Notes: generated by a model from the sequence alone, not told the origin. A stretch of DNA of 7,472 bases from DATAFO01 sp046728935 (GCA_046728935.1 JBKPFS010000041.1:1-7472); one strand, 5' to 3'; shown: positions 1 to 6,606, counted from the stretch's first letter. Translations and numbers: made by a program.

Positions 1-368
1 GGGCGGATCCGGTCGAGCCACGCGCCGACCTCGTCGGGTCGCGCCGTGCGCACGACCGCGTCGTGGAACGGGCGCCCATCCCCGTCCAGTACCAGCCCCT
101 CGCCGCGCCCGACACGGATGCGCACCTGCGGCAACCCGGGACCGGTGGCGTCCTCTCCATACAGCTCCAGCGAGAGCAGCTGCCCGAGCCGAGTCGAGCC
201 GCCGCCGTCGAGCGTCACGTAGCCGCCGGCCTCGAGCTCGAGGCCGTGCAGCGTCGTCTGGAAGCTGAAGCGGCGGCCATCGACCGAGGTGGCTCGCGGA
301 AGCACCGCTTTCTCGAGCGCCTCGCGGACGCCTCGGTACTCCTCGACCGAAGCCTGGACGTCGCTCAC
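1..368 (-). CDS. N-terminal part of an unrecognised protein, possibly a HerA-like ATP-binding protein (partial)
   Basis: The reverse strand is open from a GTG at 366-368 to the left edge, giving 122 residues that begin MSDVQASVEEYRGVREALEK. The C-terminal part lies outside the window. A purine-rich GAGGATCGAGG just upstream can serve as ribosome binding site, which favours this GTG over GTG and TTG codons further upstream. The visible part has an N-terminal helix (about residues 3-22), then a VDGRRFSFQTTLHGLELEAG motif (about 30-49), then a predicted beta-rich stretch with LGQLLSLEL and VRIRVGRGEGLVLDGDGRPF. From memory this resembles the N-terminal domain of large actinobacterial ATP-binding proteins with a HerA/DUF87 helicase core. 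The Walker motifs that would prove it are not in the window. The start overlaps the stop of the preceding short open frame by four bases (GTGA), which suggests translational coupling. That it is coding is fairly sure; the function is a guess. Confidence 0.6.
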   Translation of the reverse strand, partial: MSDVQASVEEYRGVREALEKAVLPRATSVDGRRFSFQTTLHGLELEAGGYVTLDGGGSTRLGQLLSLELYGEDATGPGLPQVRIRVGRGEGLVLDGDGRPFHDAVVRTARPDEVGAWLDRIR

Positions 369-547
369 AGCCTCGATCCTCTCATGTCCGCCCAACCCCG
401 GCGGGCCGCCCACGCACCGCCGCGCCTGTATGGACGTCGAGCGCGTAGATAGACGGCGAACGCGTAGAGGAACAGGGTCAGGAACGTAAGGGCGCTAGGC
501 CAATACGCGACTATCGCGGCACCGTTCCGCGCCCGCGCCGAGGTGGC
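365..547 (-). other. Short open frame encoding a membrane-like peptide, no standard start codon
   Basis: Directly after the TAG stop of the DUF7144 gene, the same reverse frame stays open for 60 codons and ends in TGA at 365-367. It reads as a small single-span membrane protein: a short Arg/Ala-rich head, a hydrophobic segment containing AYWPSALTFLTLFLYAFAVY, then a strongly basic tail (LRARRPYRRGG and onward). Its TGA overlaps the GTG start of the next gene as GTGA, the usual geometry of coupled genes. No ATG, GTG or TTG lies between the TAG and the hydrophobic segment. The only possible starts are ATA, or CTG inside the hydrophobic run. It could be a gene that lost its start, a gene with a rare start, or a readthrough extension of the DUF7144 protein. 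I do not recognise a family. Confidence 0.35.
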
Positions 548-988
548 CTAGACAGGCCCCTCCCACCGGGCGGTCAGGTGGTAGATCACGAGGATTGAAA
601 GCAGGATGATGATCAACGACCAGATCGGGAACGCGGTGACGATGCCGATCTGCGCGATCGCCGCTAGCGCCGCGAAGAAGACGGCGGCCCAGCGCGCCCA
701 CTCCTGTGCGGCGACCAGCCCCAGGCCCACGAGGACCTGGATCGCGCCGAGGATCAGGGTCACCCAACCCCACGCCGTGAAATCGACGATGAGGACGCCG
801 TTGCCGCCAACGACCAGGTTCTCGTCCTCGAGCAACGCAGCCAGCCCCCAGAAGAAGTCCAGGGACCCGAGGATCAGAAGGACGACCGCGGCGAACACCG
901 TCCATCCGCTCAGCTCCGGGCGGGCCCTGGTTCTACCCCGCTCTGCCCTCGGCTCCCCGTAGGTCCTGGTTCTATCGCGCTCTGCCAT
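548..988 (-). CDS. DUF7144-family four-helix membrane protein
   Basis: This gene encodes 146 residues from an ATG at 986-988, preceded by GGGAGAGG at a good distance. A much longer same-frame reading to 1516 only crosses the neighbouring gene out of frame and is not used. After a charged Arg-rich head (1-27) come four hydrophobic segments at about 29-51, 72-93, 98-117 and 120-137. The pattern GWTVFAAVVLLILGSLDFFWG, then FTAWGWVTLILGAIQVLVGLG, then WARWAAVFFAALAAIAQIG, then FPIWSLIIILLSILVIY is characteristic of the actinobacterial DUF7144 family, recalled from memory. The family has no established biochemical role and is presumed to sit in the cytoplasmic membrane. The gene follows the SHOCT gene by 20 bases on the same strand, so the two are probably co-transcribed. 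It may share the transcript with the downstream frames as well. Confidence 0.8.
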   Translation of the reverse strand: MAERDRTRTYGEPRAERGRTRARPELSGWTVFAAVVLLILGSLDFFWGLAALLEDENLVVGGNGVLIVDFTAWGWVTLILGAIQVLVGLGLVAAQEWARWAAVFFAALAAIAQIGIVTAFPIWSLIIILLSILVIYHLTARWEGPV

Positions 989-1008
989 CGGCCTCTCCCT
1001 TGGTGGAT

Positions 1009-1398
1009 CTACGAGAGCGCCTTCGCCTTGATCGCCTCGAACTCCGCCTGGGTGATCGTTCCCGCGTCCAAGAGCTCCTTCGCCTTTGCGATCTCGGCCG
1101 CAGATCCACCGGCGGTGTCGCGCACGTACTGGTCGAACGCCGCCCTCTGAGTCTCGGCTTGCCTCACGCTTCGCTCGCGCATCCCCTCGTGCTGGGCGAT
1201 CAGGTAGACCAGCACGCCGAGGAACGGCAAGATGATTACGAACACGACCCACGCCGCCTTCTGCCAGCCGCCGATGTCGTGGCGCCGGAATAGATCGCCA
1301 AAGACGGTGAAGAGGATCCACAGCCACGCGACCCAGGCGAAGAAGATGATCATCGTCCAGAGGACGTCCAGGAACGGGTAGTCGGCGGCTATGAGCAC
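1009..1398 (-). CDS. Membrane protein with PLDc_N-like region and C-terminal SHOCT domain
   Basis: This gene encodes 129 residues from a GTG at 1396-1398; GGGAGAAG lies about 9 bases upstream. Two membrane segments are clear, at about residues 11-33 (rich in Trp and Phe) and 46-67 (AWVVFVIILPFLGVLVYLIA). The region between and around them, with GDLFRRHDIGGWQKAAW, matches the PLD-nuclease N-terminal (PLDc_N) pattern of short two-helix proteins; no phospholipase catalytic motif is present. A charged linker leads to residues 100-128, EIAKAKELLDAGTITQAEFE and following, a typical SHOCT domain, a short helical-pair module often at the C-terminus of membrane proteins. The molecular role is unknown in the family; oligomerisation has been suggested for SHOCT. 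It is the first gene of the leftward group and diverges from the SpoIIAA-like gene. Confidence 0.85.
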   Translation of the reverse strand: MLIAADYPFLDVLWTMIIFFAWVAWLWILFTVFGDLFRRHDIGGWQKAAWVVFVIILPFLGVLVYLIAQHEGMRERSVRQAETQRAAFDQYVRDTAGGSAAEIAKAKELLDAGTITQAEFEAIKAKALS

Positions 1399-1578
1399 GT
1401 GGTTCTTCTCCCGGGCGCGACCGTATCACTCCCCGCGCCCCGCGGTAGGGCGGCGCGCGCGGCCCCGGCAAGGAATCTTGCATGAACATCCGTTCTCGCT
1501 TCGCTGTGCGCGACAAGGACGGCGCCAGGTCGCCGCCGGGTTGCCTCGGTGATCGCTTGGTTTGCCTTGCAGGTAGGG

Positions 1579-1599
1579 GGTTCAGCTATCCCTGGTTCA
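1579..1599 (+). repeat. Two GGTTCA hexamers 15 bases apart upstream of the SpoIIAA-like gene
   Basis: GGTTCA occurs at 1579-1584 and again at 1594-1599 in the 231-base gap between the divergent SHOCT and SpoIIAA-like genes. It lies about 30 bases before the latter's start. The spacing of one and a half helical turns could suit a regulator site, but chance is quite possible. A TATCCC at 1587-1592 lies between the copies and could be a -10 element, though I see no convincing -35. Nothing else in this gap is recognisable. Confidence 0.2.
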
Positions 1600-1629
1600 A
1601 CGTCATCGAGCCCTAGGAGGAGAGCAACC

Positions 1630-2000
1630 ATGATCGAGCTACTCGACGGGATGCCCGAAGGGACGATCGGCTTTCGAGCGAGCGGGCACGTGACCCGCGA
1701 CGATCCCGCGAGCTCTTACTTCCGGCGATGCGCGCGGCGGCCGAGGCGGGTGAGGTGCGAATGGTCTTCGCGATCGGCCCCGGGTTCGAAGGGTTCGAGC
1801 CGGGGGCGCTGATCGAGGACACGAAGGCGGGGATCACGCTCGGCATCGGCCACCCACATGCGTGGAAGCGCACGGCGCTGGTCACCGACGTCGACTGGAT
1901 CACCAAGGCGGTCCACATGTTCGCCTGGCTGACTCCGGGAGAGATCATGGTCCGCGACCTCGACGGGCTGGAGGAAGCGAAGGCCTGGGTAGCCGGCTGA
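1630..2000 (+). pseudogene. SpoIIAA-like (STAS/SEC14-type) protein, split by a one-base frameshift
   Basis: The start ATG follows AGGAGG by 9 bases. The first frame gives MIELLDGMPEGTIGFRASGH and VTRDD, then turns into Arg/Ser-rich noise. From about 1704 another frame continues the protein sensibly: SRELLLPAMRAAAEAGEVRM, then FAIGPGFEGFEPGALIEDTK, then WKRTALVTDVDWITKAVHMF, ending EEAKAWVAG and TGA. Joined, this is about 123 residues, the usual size of SpoIIAA-like proteins (PF11964). The family has a STAS-like fold, and the GPxFEGFE and VTDVxWI segments are typical. The length is one base short of a whole number of codons, so a single base is missing near 1702-1704. No slippery heptamer or hairpin suggests programmed shifting. 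It may be true decay or a sequence error. The SulP stump starts 14 bases later, and the two were probably one operon. Confidence 0.8.
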
Positions 2001-2014
2001 GGGGCCGCCGCGCC

Positions 2015-2212
2015 GTGTTCGCGTCGCTTCAGCGGTACCACCGCGCGTGGCTCGGCGCCGACGCGCTCGCCGGCCTCACCGTCTGGGCGGTGCTCGTGCC
2101 CGAGGCACTCGCCTACGCCACGATCGCCGGCGTCTCGCCGATCGTGGACCTCTACGCGGCGCCCGGCGCGCTGATCTTCTACCGAAACCGCTTGATCAAG
2201 CGATGGAGCTAG
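2015..2212 (+). pseudogene. SulP-family anion transporter, N-terminal stump ending in a tRNA gene
   Basis: A GTG start at 2015, preceded by GAGGGG, opens a 65-codon frame. Residues 11-56 match the N-terminus of SulP transporters (bicarbonate/sulfate-type inorganic anion carriers of the cytoplasmic membrane): AWLGADALAGLTVWAVLVPE, then ALAYATIAGVSPIVDLYAAP and GALIFY. That is the family's first membrane helix and the LYAA motif. Complete members have over 400 residues with 10 or more helices. Here resemblance stops at about base 2183, and nine unrelated residues (RNRLIKRWS) lead to a TAG at 2210-2212, inside the 3' end of the tRNA-Ala gene on the other strand. None of the three plus-strand frames resumes SulP sequence after the break, so this is a real truncation and not a simple indel. 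It cannot make a working transporter. Confidence 0.8.
2189..2202 (-). terminator. 14-base perfect palindrome just beyond the tRNA-Ala(CGC) 3' end, weak terminator candidate
   Basis: CGCTTGATCAAGCG is a perfect inverted repeat starting one base past the tRNA discriminator base at 2204. It can form a 5-bp stem with a GATC loop and is followed on the minus strand by GGTTTC, only a short T run. It may end the tRNA transcript. It also sits at the point where SulP similarity is lost, so it could equally be a recombination-related palindrome. Confidence 0.35.
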
Positions 2213-2276
2213 CCGGACTCGAACCGGCGACCTCCTGATTGCGAACCAGGCGCTCTCCCAGCTGAGCTATAGCCCC
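2204..2276 (-). tRNA. tRNA-Ala, anticodon CGC
   Basis: Read on the minus strand, 73 bases fold into a full cloverleaf. The acceptor stem is GGGGCTA with TAGCTCC, containing the G3-U70 pair that marks alanine tRNAs. The D arm is GCTCAGCTGGGAGAGC, the anticodon stem is CCTGG with TCAGG (one G-U), the loop TTCGCAA gives anticodon CGC, the variable loop is five bases, and the T arm is GCCGG TTCGAGT CCGGC. The discriminator base is A; CCA is not encoded. It decodes GCG, common in such a G+C-rich genome. The last few bases overlap the truncated SulP frame on the opposite strand. Confidence 0.95.
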
Positions 2277-2315
2277 GGGATTCCAGGCGAGCGCACGCAG
2301 GCGACCGCCGCAGAG

Positions 2316-2341
2316 AGGATAGCTGGACGCTCCTGGCTCAA
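2316..2341 (-). promoter_or_regulatory. Possible promoter of tRNA-Ala(CGC)
   Basis: On the minus strand TATCCT (2316-2321) resembles a -10 box about 40 bases before the tRNA, and TTGAGC (2336-2341) resembles a -35 box. The 14-base spacer is shorter than usual, so this is only a candidate. The same 96-base gap must also hold the promoter of the divergent diguanylate cyclase, for which I see no clear boxes. Confidence 0.25.
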
Positions 2342-2372
2342 GCCGGTGCGCCCCACGTGCCGATCTAAAGTG

Positions 2373-4325
2373 ATGCAGTTGAGCTACCGCCACCGCCTGA
2401 CGCTGTTCTTCCTTCTCATCGTCGTGCTGCCGATGGTGGCGCTGGCCGTGCTCGTGGTGAGCGTCAGCGGCGACTCCAGCACCGGCAAGGCCGACGCACG
2501 CCTGGGGGCCGGGGTCGAGACGGCCCTGGCCATCTATGCCCAGGACGCCCGCGATGCGCAGGCGACGGGAACCGAGATCGCCGGGGATCCGGCCCTCGCC
2601 ACCGCGCTTCGCTCGGGCGATCGCGCCCGGGTCCAAGCCGTGGTTCGGGCCCTCCAGCGCGAGCGCGAGCTGGTCGCGCTGCGAGTCACCGACGCCGAGG
2701 GGAGGCCCCTCGGCTCCACCGGTCCCGCGAAGCCGCTCGCGCCGGTGCAGGTCGACCTGACCGCGCCGGACGGCTCGACCGCGGGGACGCTGACCTTGTC
2801 GACCACGACGGTCAACGACTACGTCGTCGACGTGCAGCGGCTGACCGGGGAGGATGCGGCGATCCTCGACTCCTCGGGCCGTTCGCTCGGAGGGACGGTG
2901 GCGACGCAGGGCCTCGAGCTTCCGGACGCGGGGGAGGCAAGCGACGTCGAGGTCGAGGGGCAGGACCTGCGCACGGTTGTGAGCGAGCTGTCCGGGCCCG
3001 GTGGGCTCCAGATCGCGCTCTTCGGGCCGGTCGAGTCGGGAGGGTTCCTCGCGTCGAGCCCGGGCGTCGCGGCGGCGCTGGTGGCGTTCTTTGCCATCGC
3101 GCTGGTGTTCATCCTGATGTTGCGGCGGACGCTTCAGCACCAGGTCGAGACGATGCTCGGCGCGGCTCGGCGGATCGGGGAGGGGGACTTCAGCAAGGAG
3201 GTCCCGGTGCAGGGCAGGGACGAGATGGCCGGGCTCGCGAGCGAGTTCAACAAGATGAGCGGGCGCCTCAGCGAACAGATGGACCAGCTCCGCAGCCAGC
3301 GGGTCGAGATCGAGCGTTCGGTGCAGCGGATCGGCCAGGCGTTCGCGGCCGGGCTCGAACGTCAGGCGCTGCTCGGGATCGTCGTCGAGACGGCCGTGGG
3401 CGCGTGCGAGGCGGAGTACGGGCTGATCGCGCTCAGCGGGCGCTCCGGGGCCGAGGCCGAGTCGGGCAAGGCCTCCGCGGCGATGCAAGAGGCGGCCCTG
3501 GCCGCCGAGGAGCGGGCGCTGCGCGAGCGTGAGGACGTGGTCGCGGCCGAGGCCGCTGGCGCCAACGCCCTCTCGGGGCCGTTGGTCCGGCTGGGCCGGC
3601 CCAGCCAGGCGATCGGGGCGATGACCGTGGCGCGGACCGGCGAGCCGTTCAGCGCGGCGCAGCGCGACGTCTTTCGCTACCTGCTCGGCCAGGCCTCGGC
3701 GTCGGTCGAGAACGTCGCCCTGCACGAGCTGGTGACTCAGCAGGCCGTGACCGACGAGCTCACCGGGCTGGCCAACAACCGCGCCTTCCGCGAGTGGATC
3801 AACCGCGAGGCCGCGCGAGCGGAGCGCTTCTCCCATGACCTCTCCCTGCTGATGCTCGACATCGATGACTTCAAGGCGGTCAACGACGAGCACGGGCACC
3901 TCCAGGGCGACGAGGTGCTGCGCATGATCGGCCGCGTGATGAGCGCCGAGGCGCGGGCGGTCGATCAGCCGGCCCGCTATGGCGGCGAGGAGTTCGTCGT
4001 CGCGCTCCCCGAGACGGACGCCGAGGGCGCGCTCGAGGTCGGCGAGCGACTGCGCTCGAGGATCGAGGCGGAGGCGGTGCCCGCGGTCAACGGGGATCGC
4101 GAGCTCCACGTGACCGCGAGCATCGGCGTGGCGACCATGCCGGACGCGGCCACGGACGTACAGGGCCTGCTCGCCGCCGCCGACGAGGCGCTCTACGCGG
4201 CCAAGCGCTCGGGGAAGAACCGGGTCATGGCGGCGGCCGGCAGGCGGGCCGTGCGAGCGGACGCCACCCCCGCGGCGAGCGCGGGCAAGGCGACGAAGGG
4301 ACCCACGGGGACGCGGCGAAGATAG
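2373..4325 (+). CDS. Membrane diguanylate cyclase (sensor-HAMP-GAF-GGDEF)
   Basis: The enzyme joins two GTP into cyclic di-GMP at the inner face of the membrane. From the ATG at 2373 it has 650 residues; a GTG at 2346 would add nine polar residues, and neither start has a good ribosome site. In order: membrane helix (about 9-31), a roughly 200-residue extracytoplasmic sensor region with a CHASE/Cache-like look, second helix (about 231-250), HAMP (about 251-303, with RRIGEGDFSKEVPVQGRDEM), GAF-like domain (about 320-455), and GGDEF (about 460-620). The cyclase looks active: DELTGLANNRAF, D496 in LDIDDFK, N504 and D513 in VNDEHGHLQGDE, and GGEEF at 537-541. RAVD at 528-531, five residues before GGEEF, is a complete product-inhibition I-site. 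A basic, Ala-rich tail follows. The extracellular signal cannot be told. No EAL or HD-GYP phosphodiesterase lies nearby. Confidence 0.93.
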   Translation: MQLSYRHRLTLFFLLIVVLPMVALAVLVVSVSGDSSTGKADARLGAGVETALAIYAQDARDAQATGTEIAGDPALATALRSGDRARVQAVVRALQRERELVALRVTDAEGRPLGSTGPAKPLAPVQVDLTAPDGSTAGTLTLSTTTVNDYVVDVQRLTGEDAAILDSSGRSLGGTVATQGLELPDAGEASDVEVEGQDLRTVVSELSGPGGLQIALFGPVESGGFLASSPGVAAALVAFFAIALVFILMLRRTLQHQVETMLGAARRIGEGDFSKEVPVQGRDEMAGLASEFNKMSGRLSEQMDQLRSQRVEIERSVQRIGQAFAAGLERQALLGIVVETAVGACEAEYGLIALSGRSGAEAESGKASAAMQEAALAAEERALREREDVVAAEAAGANALSGPLVRLGRPSQAIGAMTVARTGEPFSAAQRDVFRYLLGQASASVENVALHELVTQQAVTDELTGLANNRAFREWINREAARAERFSHDLSLLMLDIDDFKAVNDEHGHLQGDEVLRMIGRVMSAEARAVDQPARYGGEEFVVALPETDAEGALEVGERLRSRIEAEAVPAVNGDRELHVTASIGVATMPDAATDVQGLLAAADEALYAAKRSGKNRVMAAAGRRAVRADATPAASAGKATKGPTGTRRR

Positions 4326-4405
4326 CCGGGATCCGCCGTTCAGCCGGCCCCGGCACGGCAAATCTTTGGCGCTTGCGGAGTAGTCTTCCCCCTGATCGAG
4401 AGCCG

Positions 4406-5221
4406 ATGGGAATCCTCGACGAAGCGATCCGGCAGCACCTCGACCTGAAACGGCGCCAGGGGGCGCCCGACGACGAGTTGAAGCGCCTCGAGGATGAGGC
4501 GTTCGGCCCCCCGACCCGCCCGGGCGAGCCCGACTTCCCCGAGCAGGCGCCCGAGGGCGCCGGTGAGGACGGCGGGGGCGAGGAACCCGAGGCGCAGGCG
4601 CCCACGGACGCGCCGGCCGGGGAGGTCGAGGCGCCACCCGCGTCAGATGCGCCGCCCGAGGCGGAATCCGCCCCGCCGGCCGTGGAGGAGCCGTTCCCGT
4701 CGGAGCGCGAGCAGGCGCCCTCGGGGTTGGAGGAGAGCACCGAGGCGCAGCCGGCGGCCCCGATCGAGTCCGAGCAGCCCCCGACCGAGGCGGAGGTCGA
4801 CCTGCCGACCGAGGACGCGGGAGGGGAGCCGGCGATCTTCGACCACGTCGAGGAGGAGGGCATCGAGCTCGGGGAGATCGAGCTCGACCTCGAGGGAGGG
4901 CTTGACGAGGTGCGCGAGCTCGACGAGTCCGCGTCTCCGCCCGCGGAGCCGGAGGGAGAGCGCGAGCCGGGCGCGGAGGGCCTGGAGCCGGCGGAGGCGG
5001 CGGAGCCCCCGATCGAGTCGCTGCCCACGGTGGAGCACCCGATGGAGGACGAGATCTCCGAGCCCCTGCCGGGGGAGGACCCGGAGCCCGAGGACTCCGG
5101 CGCCGAGCAGCCGGAGGGTGGCGAGGACGTGCTCGAGGAGACGCCTGAGTTCCTAAAGGACGCCCCCGAGGACGACGAGCTCTGGTTCGAGCAGCGCGAG
5201 CCTAAGGATTTCGACTTCTAA
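4406..5221 (+). CDS. Acidic, proline-rich disordered protein with conserved-looking ends
   Basis: This gene encodes 271 residues from the ATG at 4406, preceded by GAGAG; a TTG at 4373 would add 11 unlikely residues. Residues 1-32 form a probable amphipathic helix, MGILDEAIRQHLDLKRRQGA and onward to LEDEAF. The next 200 or so residues are low-complexity: 79 of the last 235 residues are Glu or Asp and only seven are Lys or Arg, with many Pro, Ala and Gly, so the chain is surely disordered and very negative. The C-terminus, ETPEFLKDAPEDDELWFEQR and EPKDFDF, returns to aromatic-rich, motif-like sequence. From memory, similar MGILDEAI starts and WFEQR-PxDFDF ends occur in hypothetical proteins of related actinobacteria, with variable middles. 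No membrane segment or signal peptide is seen. It lies 80 bases behind the cyclase gene; TAGTCT at 4381-4386 may give it its own -10 box. Function unknown; a tethering or adaptor role is inference only. Confidence 0.8.
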   Translation: MGILDEAIRQHLDLKRRQGAPDDELKRLEDEAFGPPTRPGEPDFPEQAPEGAGEDGGGEEPEAQAPTDAPAGEVEAPPASDAPPEAESAPPAVEEPFPSEREQAPSGLEESTEAQPAAPIESEQPPTEAEVDLPTEDAGGEPAIFDHVEEEGIELGEIELDLEGGLDEVRELDESASPPAEPEGEREPGAEGLEPAEAAEPPIESLPTVEHPMEDEISEPLPGEDPEPEDSGAEQPEGGEDVLEETPEFLKDAPEDDELWFEQREPKDFDF

Positions 5222-5244
5222 AGGCGCCGATAGCCGTCGCCTGG

Positions 5245-6606
5245 CTAGACGTAGCCGCGCGTGCGGGCGGCCTCGACGACCCGCTCGATCCCCACCAGGT
5301 AGGCGGCCTCGCGCAGGTTGAGGCCCCCCTCCTTGGCGCGTGAGGAGACCTCGCGGAAGGCCCGGCGCATGATGTTGCCGAGCTTGTCGTTCACCTCGCG
5401 CTCGTCCCAGCGGAAGTGCTGGAGGTTCTGGACCCACTCGAAGTAGGAGACGACGACGCCGCCGGCGTTCGCCATCACGTCGGGAATGATGTAGACGCCC
5501 TTGTCGCGCAGGATCTGGTCGGCGGCCGGGGTGGTGGGGCTGTTGGCCCCCTCGATCACGACCTTGCACTCCATGCGGCCGGCGTTGCCCTCGTGGATCA
5601 TCCCGCCGAGCGCCGCCGGGATGAAGACGTCGCAGGGGATCGCCAGCAGGTCGTCGGGATCGAGCGGCTCGGCGCCCTCGAATTCGGTGATCTTGCCCCC
5701 GTTGGCGATGTGATCTTGCAGCTCATTGGCGTCGATTCCCTCGTCGCCGCGGATCGCGCCGTTCGCATCCGAGGCGCCGATCATCTTCGAGCCGAGCTGC
5801 TGCATGATCCGCGCCGCCCAGGAGCCGACGTTGCCGTAGCCCTGGACGACGAAGGTGGTGTCGGCGGGGCTGAGGCCGAGGTGCGGGGCCGCCTCGCGGA
5901 ACATGTAGACGCACCCGCGACCCGTCGCCGCCTCGCGCCCGTAGGAGCCCTCCAGCGCGATCGGCTTGCCGGTGCAGATCGCCGGCGTGTGGCCGTGGAG
6001 CTTGCCGTACTCGTCCATGAACCAGGCCATCACCTGGGCGTTGGTGTTGACGTCGGGGGCGGGGATATCCCGGGTGGGGCCGAGCACCTTCTCGATCTTG
6101 TCCATGAAGGAGCGGGCGATCTTCTGCACCTCGGCGGACTCGAGCTTGTCGGCGGGGCAGTTGACGCCTCCCTTCGCGCCGCCGAAGGGGACGCCCGCGA
6201 TCGCGGTCTTCCAGGTCATCAGCGAGGCGAGAGCGCGCACCTCGTCGACGTCGACCTCGGGGTGGAAGCGGATCCCGCCCTTGTAGGGTCCGCGCGCGCC
6301 GTTGTGCTGGATGCGGTAGCCGGAGAAGACGTGGACCTTGCCGTCCGAGAGCCTGACCGGGATCTGGACCGTCACCTCGCGGTAGGGCGTCCAGAAGACC
6401 ACCCGCAGGTCATCGGCCAGCTTCAGGTGGTCGGCGGCGGTGTTGAAGTAGTGCCGCACGATGTCGAGGTTGGAGACCTCGGCACGCTGCCCGGGCTTGG
6501 GCTCGCCGGTCGCCTCAGCGGTGGCCTTCGCCTCCTCGACCGCCTGCGGGGACTTGTCGATCTCCTCCCGCTCGCCGACGGCTTCCTCGGTCTTGGTCTC
6601 GGCCAT
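5245..6606 (-). CDS. Glu/Leu/Phe/Val dehydrogenase family protein, probably glutamate dehydrogenase
   Basis: The enzyme interconverts glutamate with 2-oxoglutarate and ammonia using NAD(P), in the cytoplasm as a hexamer. It has 453 residues from the ATG at 6604-6606; GGAGGAG lies four bases upstream, and an adjacent TTG is a less likely start. The key residues are all present: K109 in GPYKGGIRFHP, K133 in MTWKTA, the catalytic K145 in PFGGAKGG, D185 in IPAPDVNT, and the nucleotide-binding GYGNVGSW (256-263). The C-terminal part has EGANSPTTPAAD and IPDVMANAGGVVVSYFEWVQ, typical of bacterial members. D280 after the second strand of the Rossmann fold hints at NAD preference (inference). The first 44 residues are a charged, Glu/Ala-rich extension (EAVGEREEIDKSPQAVEEAK) before the family core begins at about SNLDIVRHYF. 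It converges with the acidic-protein gene, stops 23 bases apart. Confidence 0.93.
   Translation of the reverse strand: MAETKTEEAVGEREEIDKSPQAVEEAKATAEATGEPKPGQRAEVSNLDIVRHYFNTAADHLKLADDLRVVFWTPYREVTVQIPVRLSDGKVHVFSGYRIQHNGARGPYKGGIRFHPEVDVDEVRALASLMTWKTAIAGVPFGGAKGGVNCPADKLESAEVQKIARSFMDKIEKVLGPTRDIPAPDVNTNAQVMAWFMDEYGKLHGHTPAICTGKPIALEGSYGREAATGRGCVYMFREAAPHLGLSPADTTFVVQGYGNVGSWAARIMQQLGSKMIGASDANGAIRGDEGIDANELQDHIANGGKITEFEGAEPLDPDDLLAIPCDVFIPAALGGMIHEGNAGRMECKVVIEGANSPTTPAADQILRDKGVYIIPDVMANAGGVVVSYFEWVQNLQHFRWDEREVNDKLGNIMRRAFREVSSRAKEGGLNLREAAYLVGIERVVEAARTRGYV

Noticed and set aside
989..1516. N-terminal extension of the DUF7144 gene to a start at 1516
   Set aside because: It runs out of frame across the SHOCT gene and gives Arg/Pro-rich noise. 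The ATG at 988 has a good ribosome site and begins next to the family domain.
1696..1712. Programmed frameshifting in the SpoIIAA-like gene
   Set aside because: GACGATCCCGCG contains no slippery heptamer, and I see no stimulatory hairpin or upstream ribosome-like site. A simple base loss is the easier explanation.
2047..2238. Small plus-strand frame ending in ELAGLEPATS
   Set aside because: The GLEPATS tail is the well-known false peptide from the antisense of a tRNA gene, and the rest is out of frame with the SulP fragment.
2196..4637. Very long minus-strand open frame opposite the diguanylate cyclase
   Set aside because: It is the antisense shadow of a gene with full GGDEF-family motifs. 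Its Arg/Gly/Pro-rich product resembles nothing, and its C-terminal residues (AIAQLGERL and onward) are just the translated tRNA-Ala.
4494..5156. Arg-rich 220-codon frame overlapping the acidic protein on the same strand
   Set aside because: A +1 reading of Glu/Pro/Ala-rich codons gives Arg/Ser/Pro noise. There is no ribosome site, and the 4406 frame has structured-looking ends.
5222..5244. Bidirectional terminator between the convergent acidic-protein and dehydrogenase genes
   Set aside because: Only a weak AGGCG/CGCCT pairing with a long loop and no T run; not enough to call.
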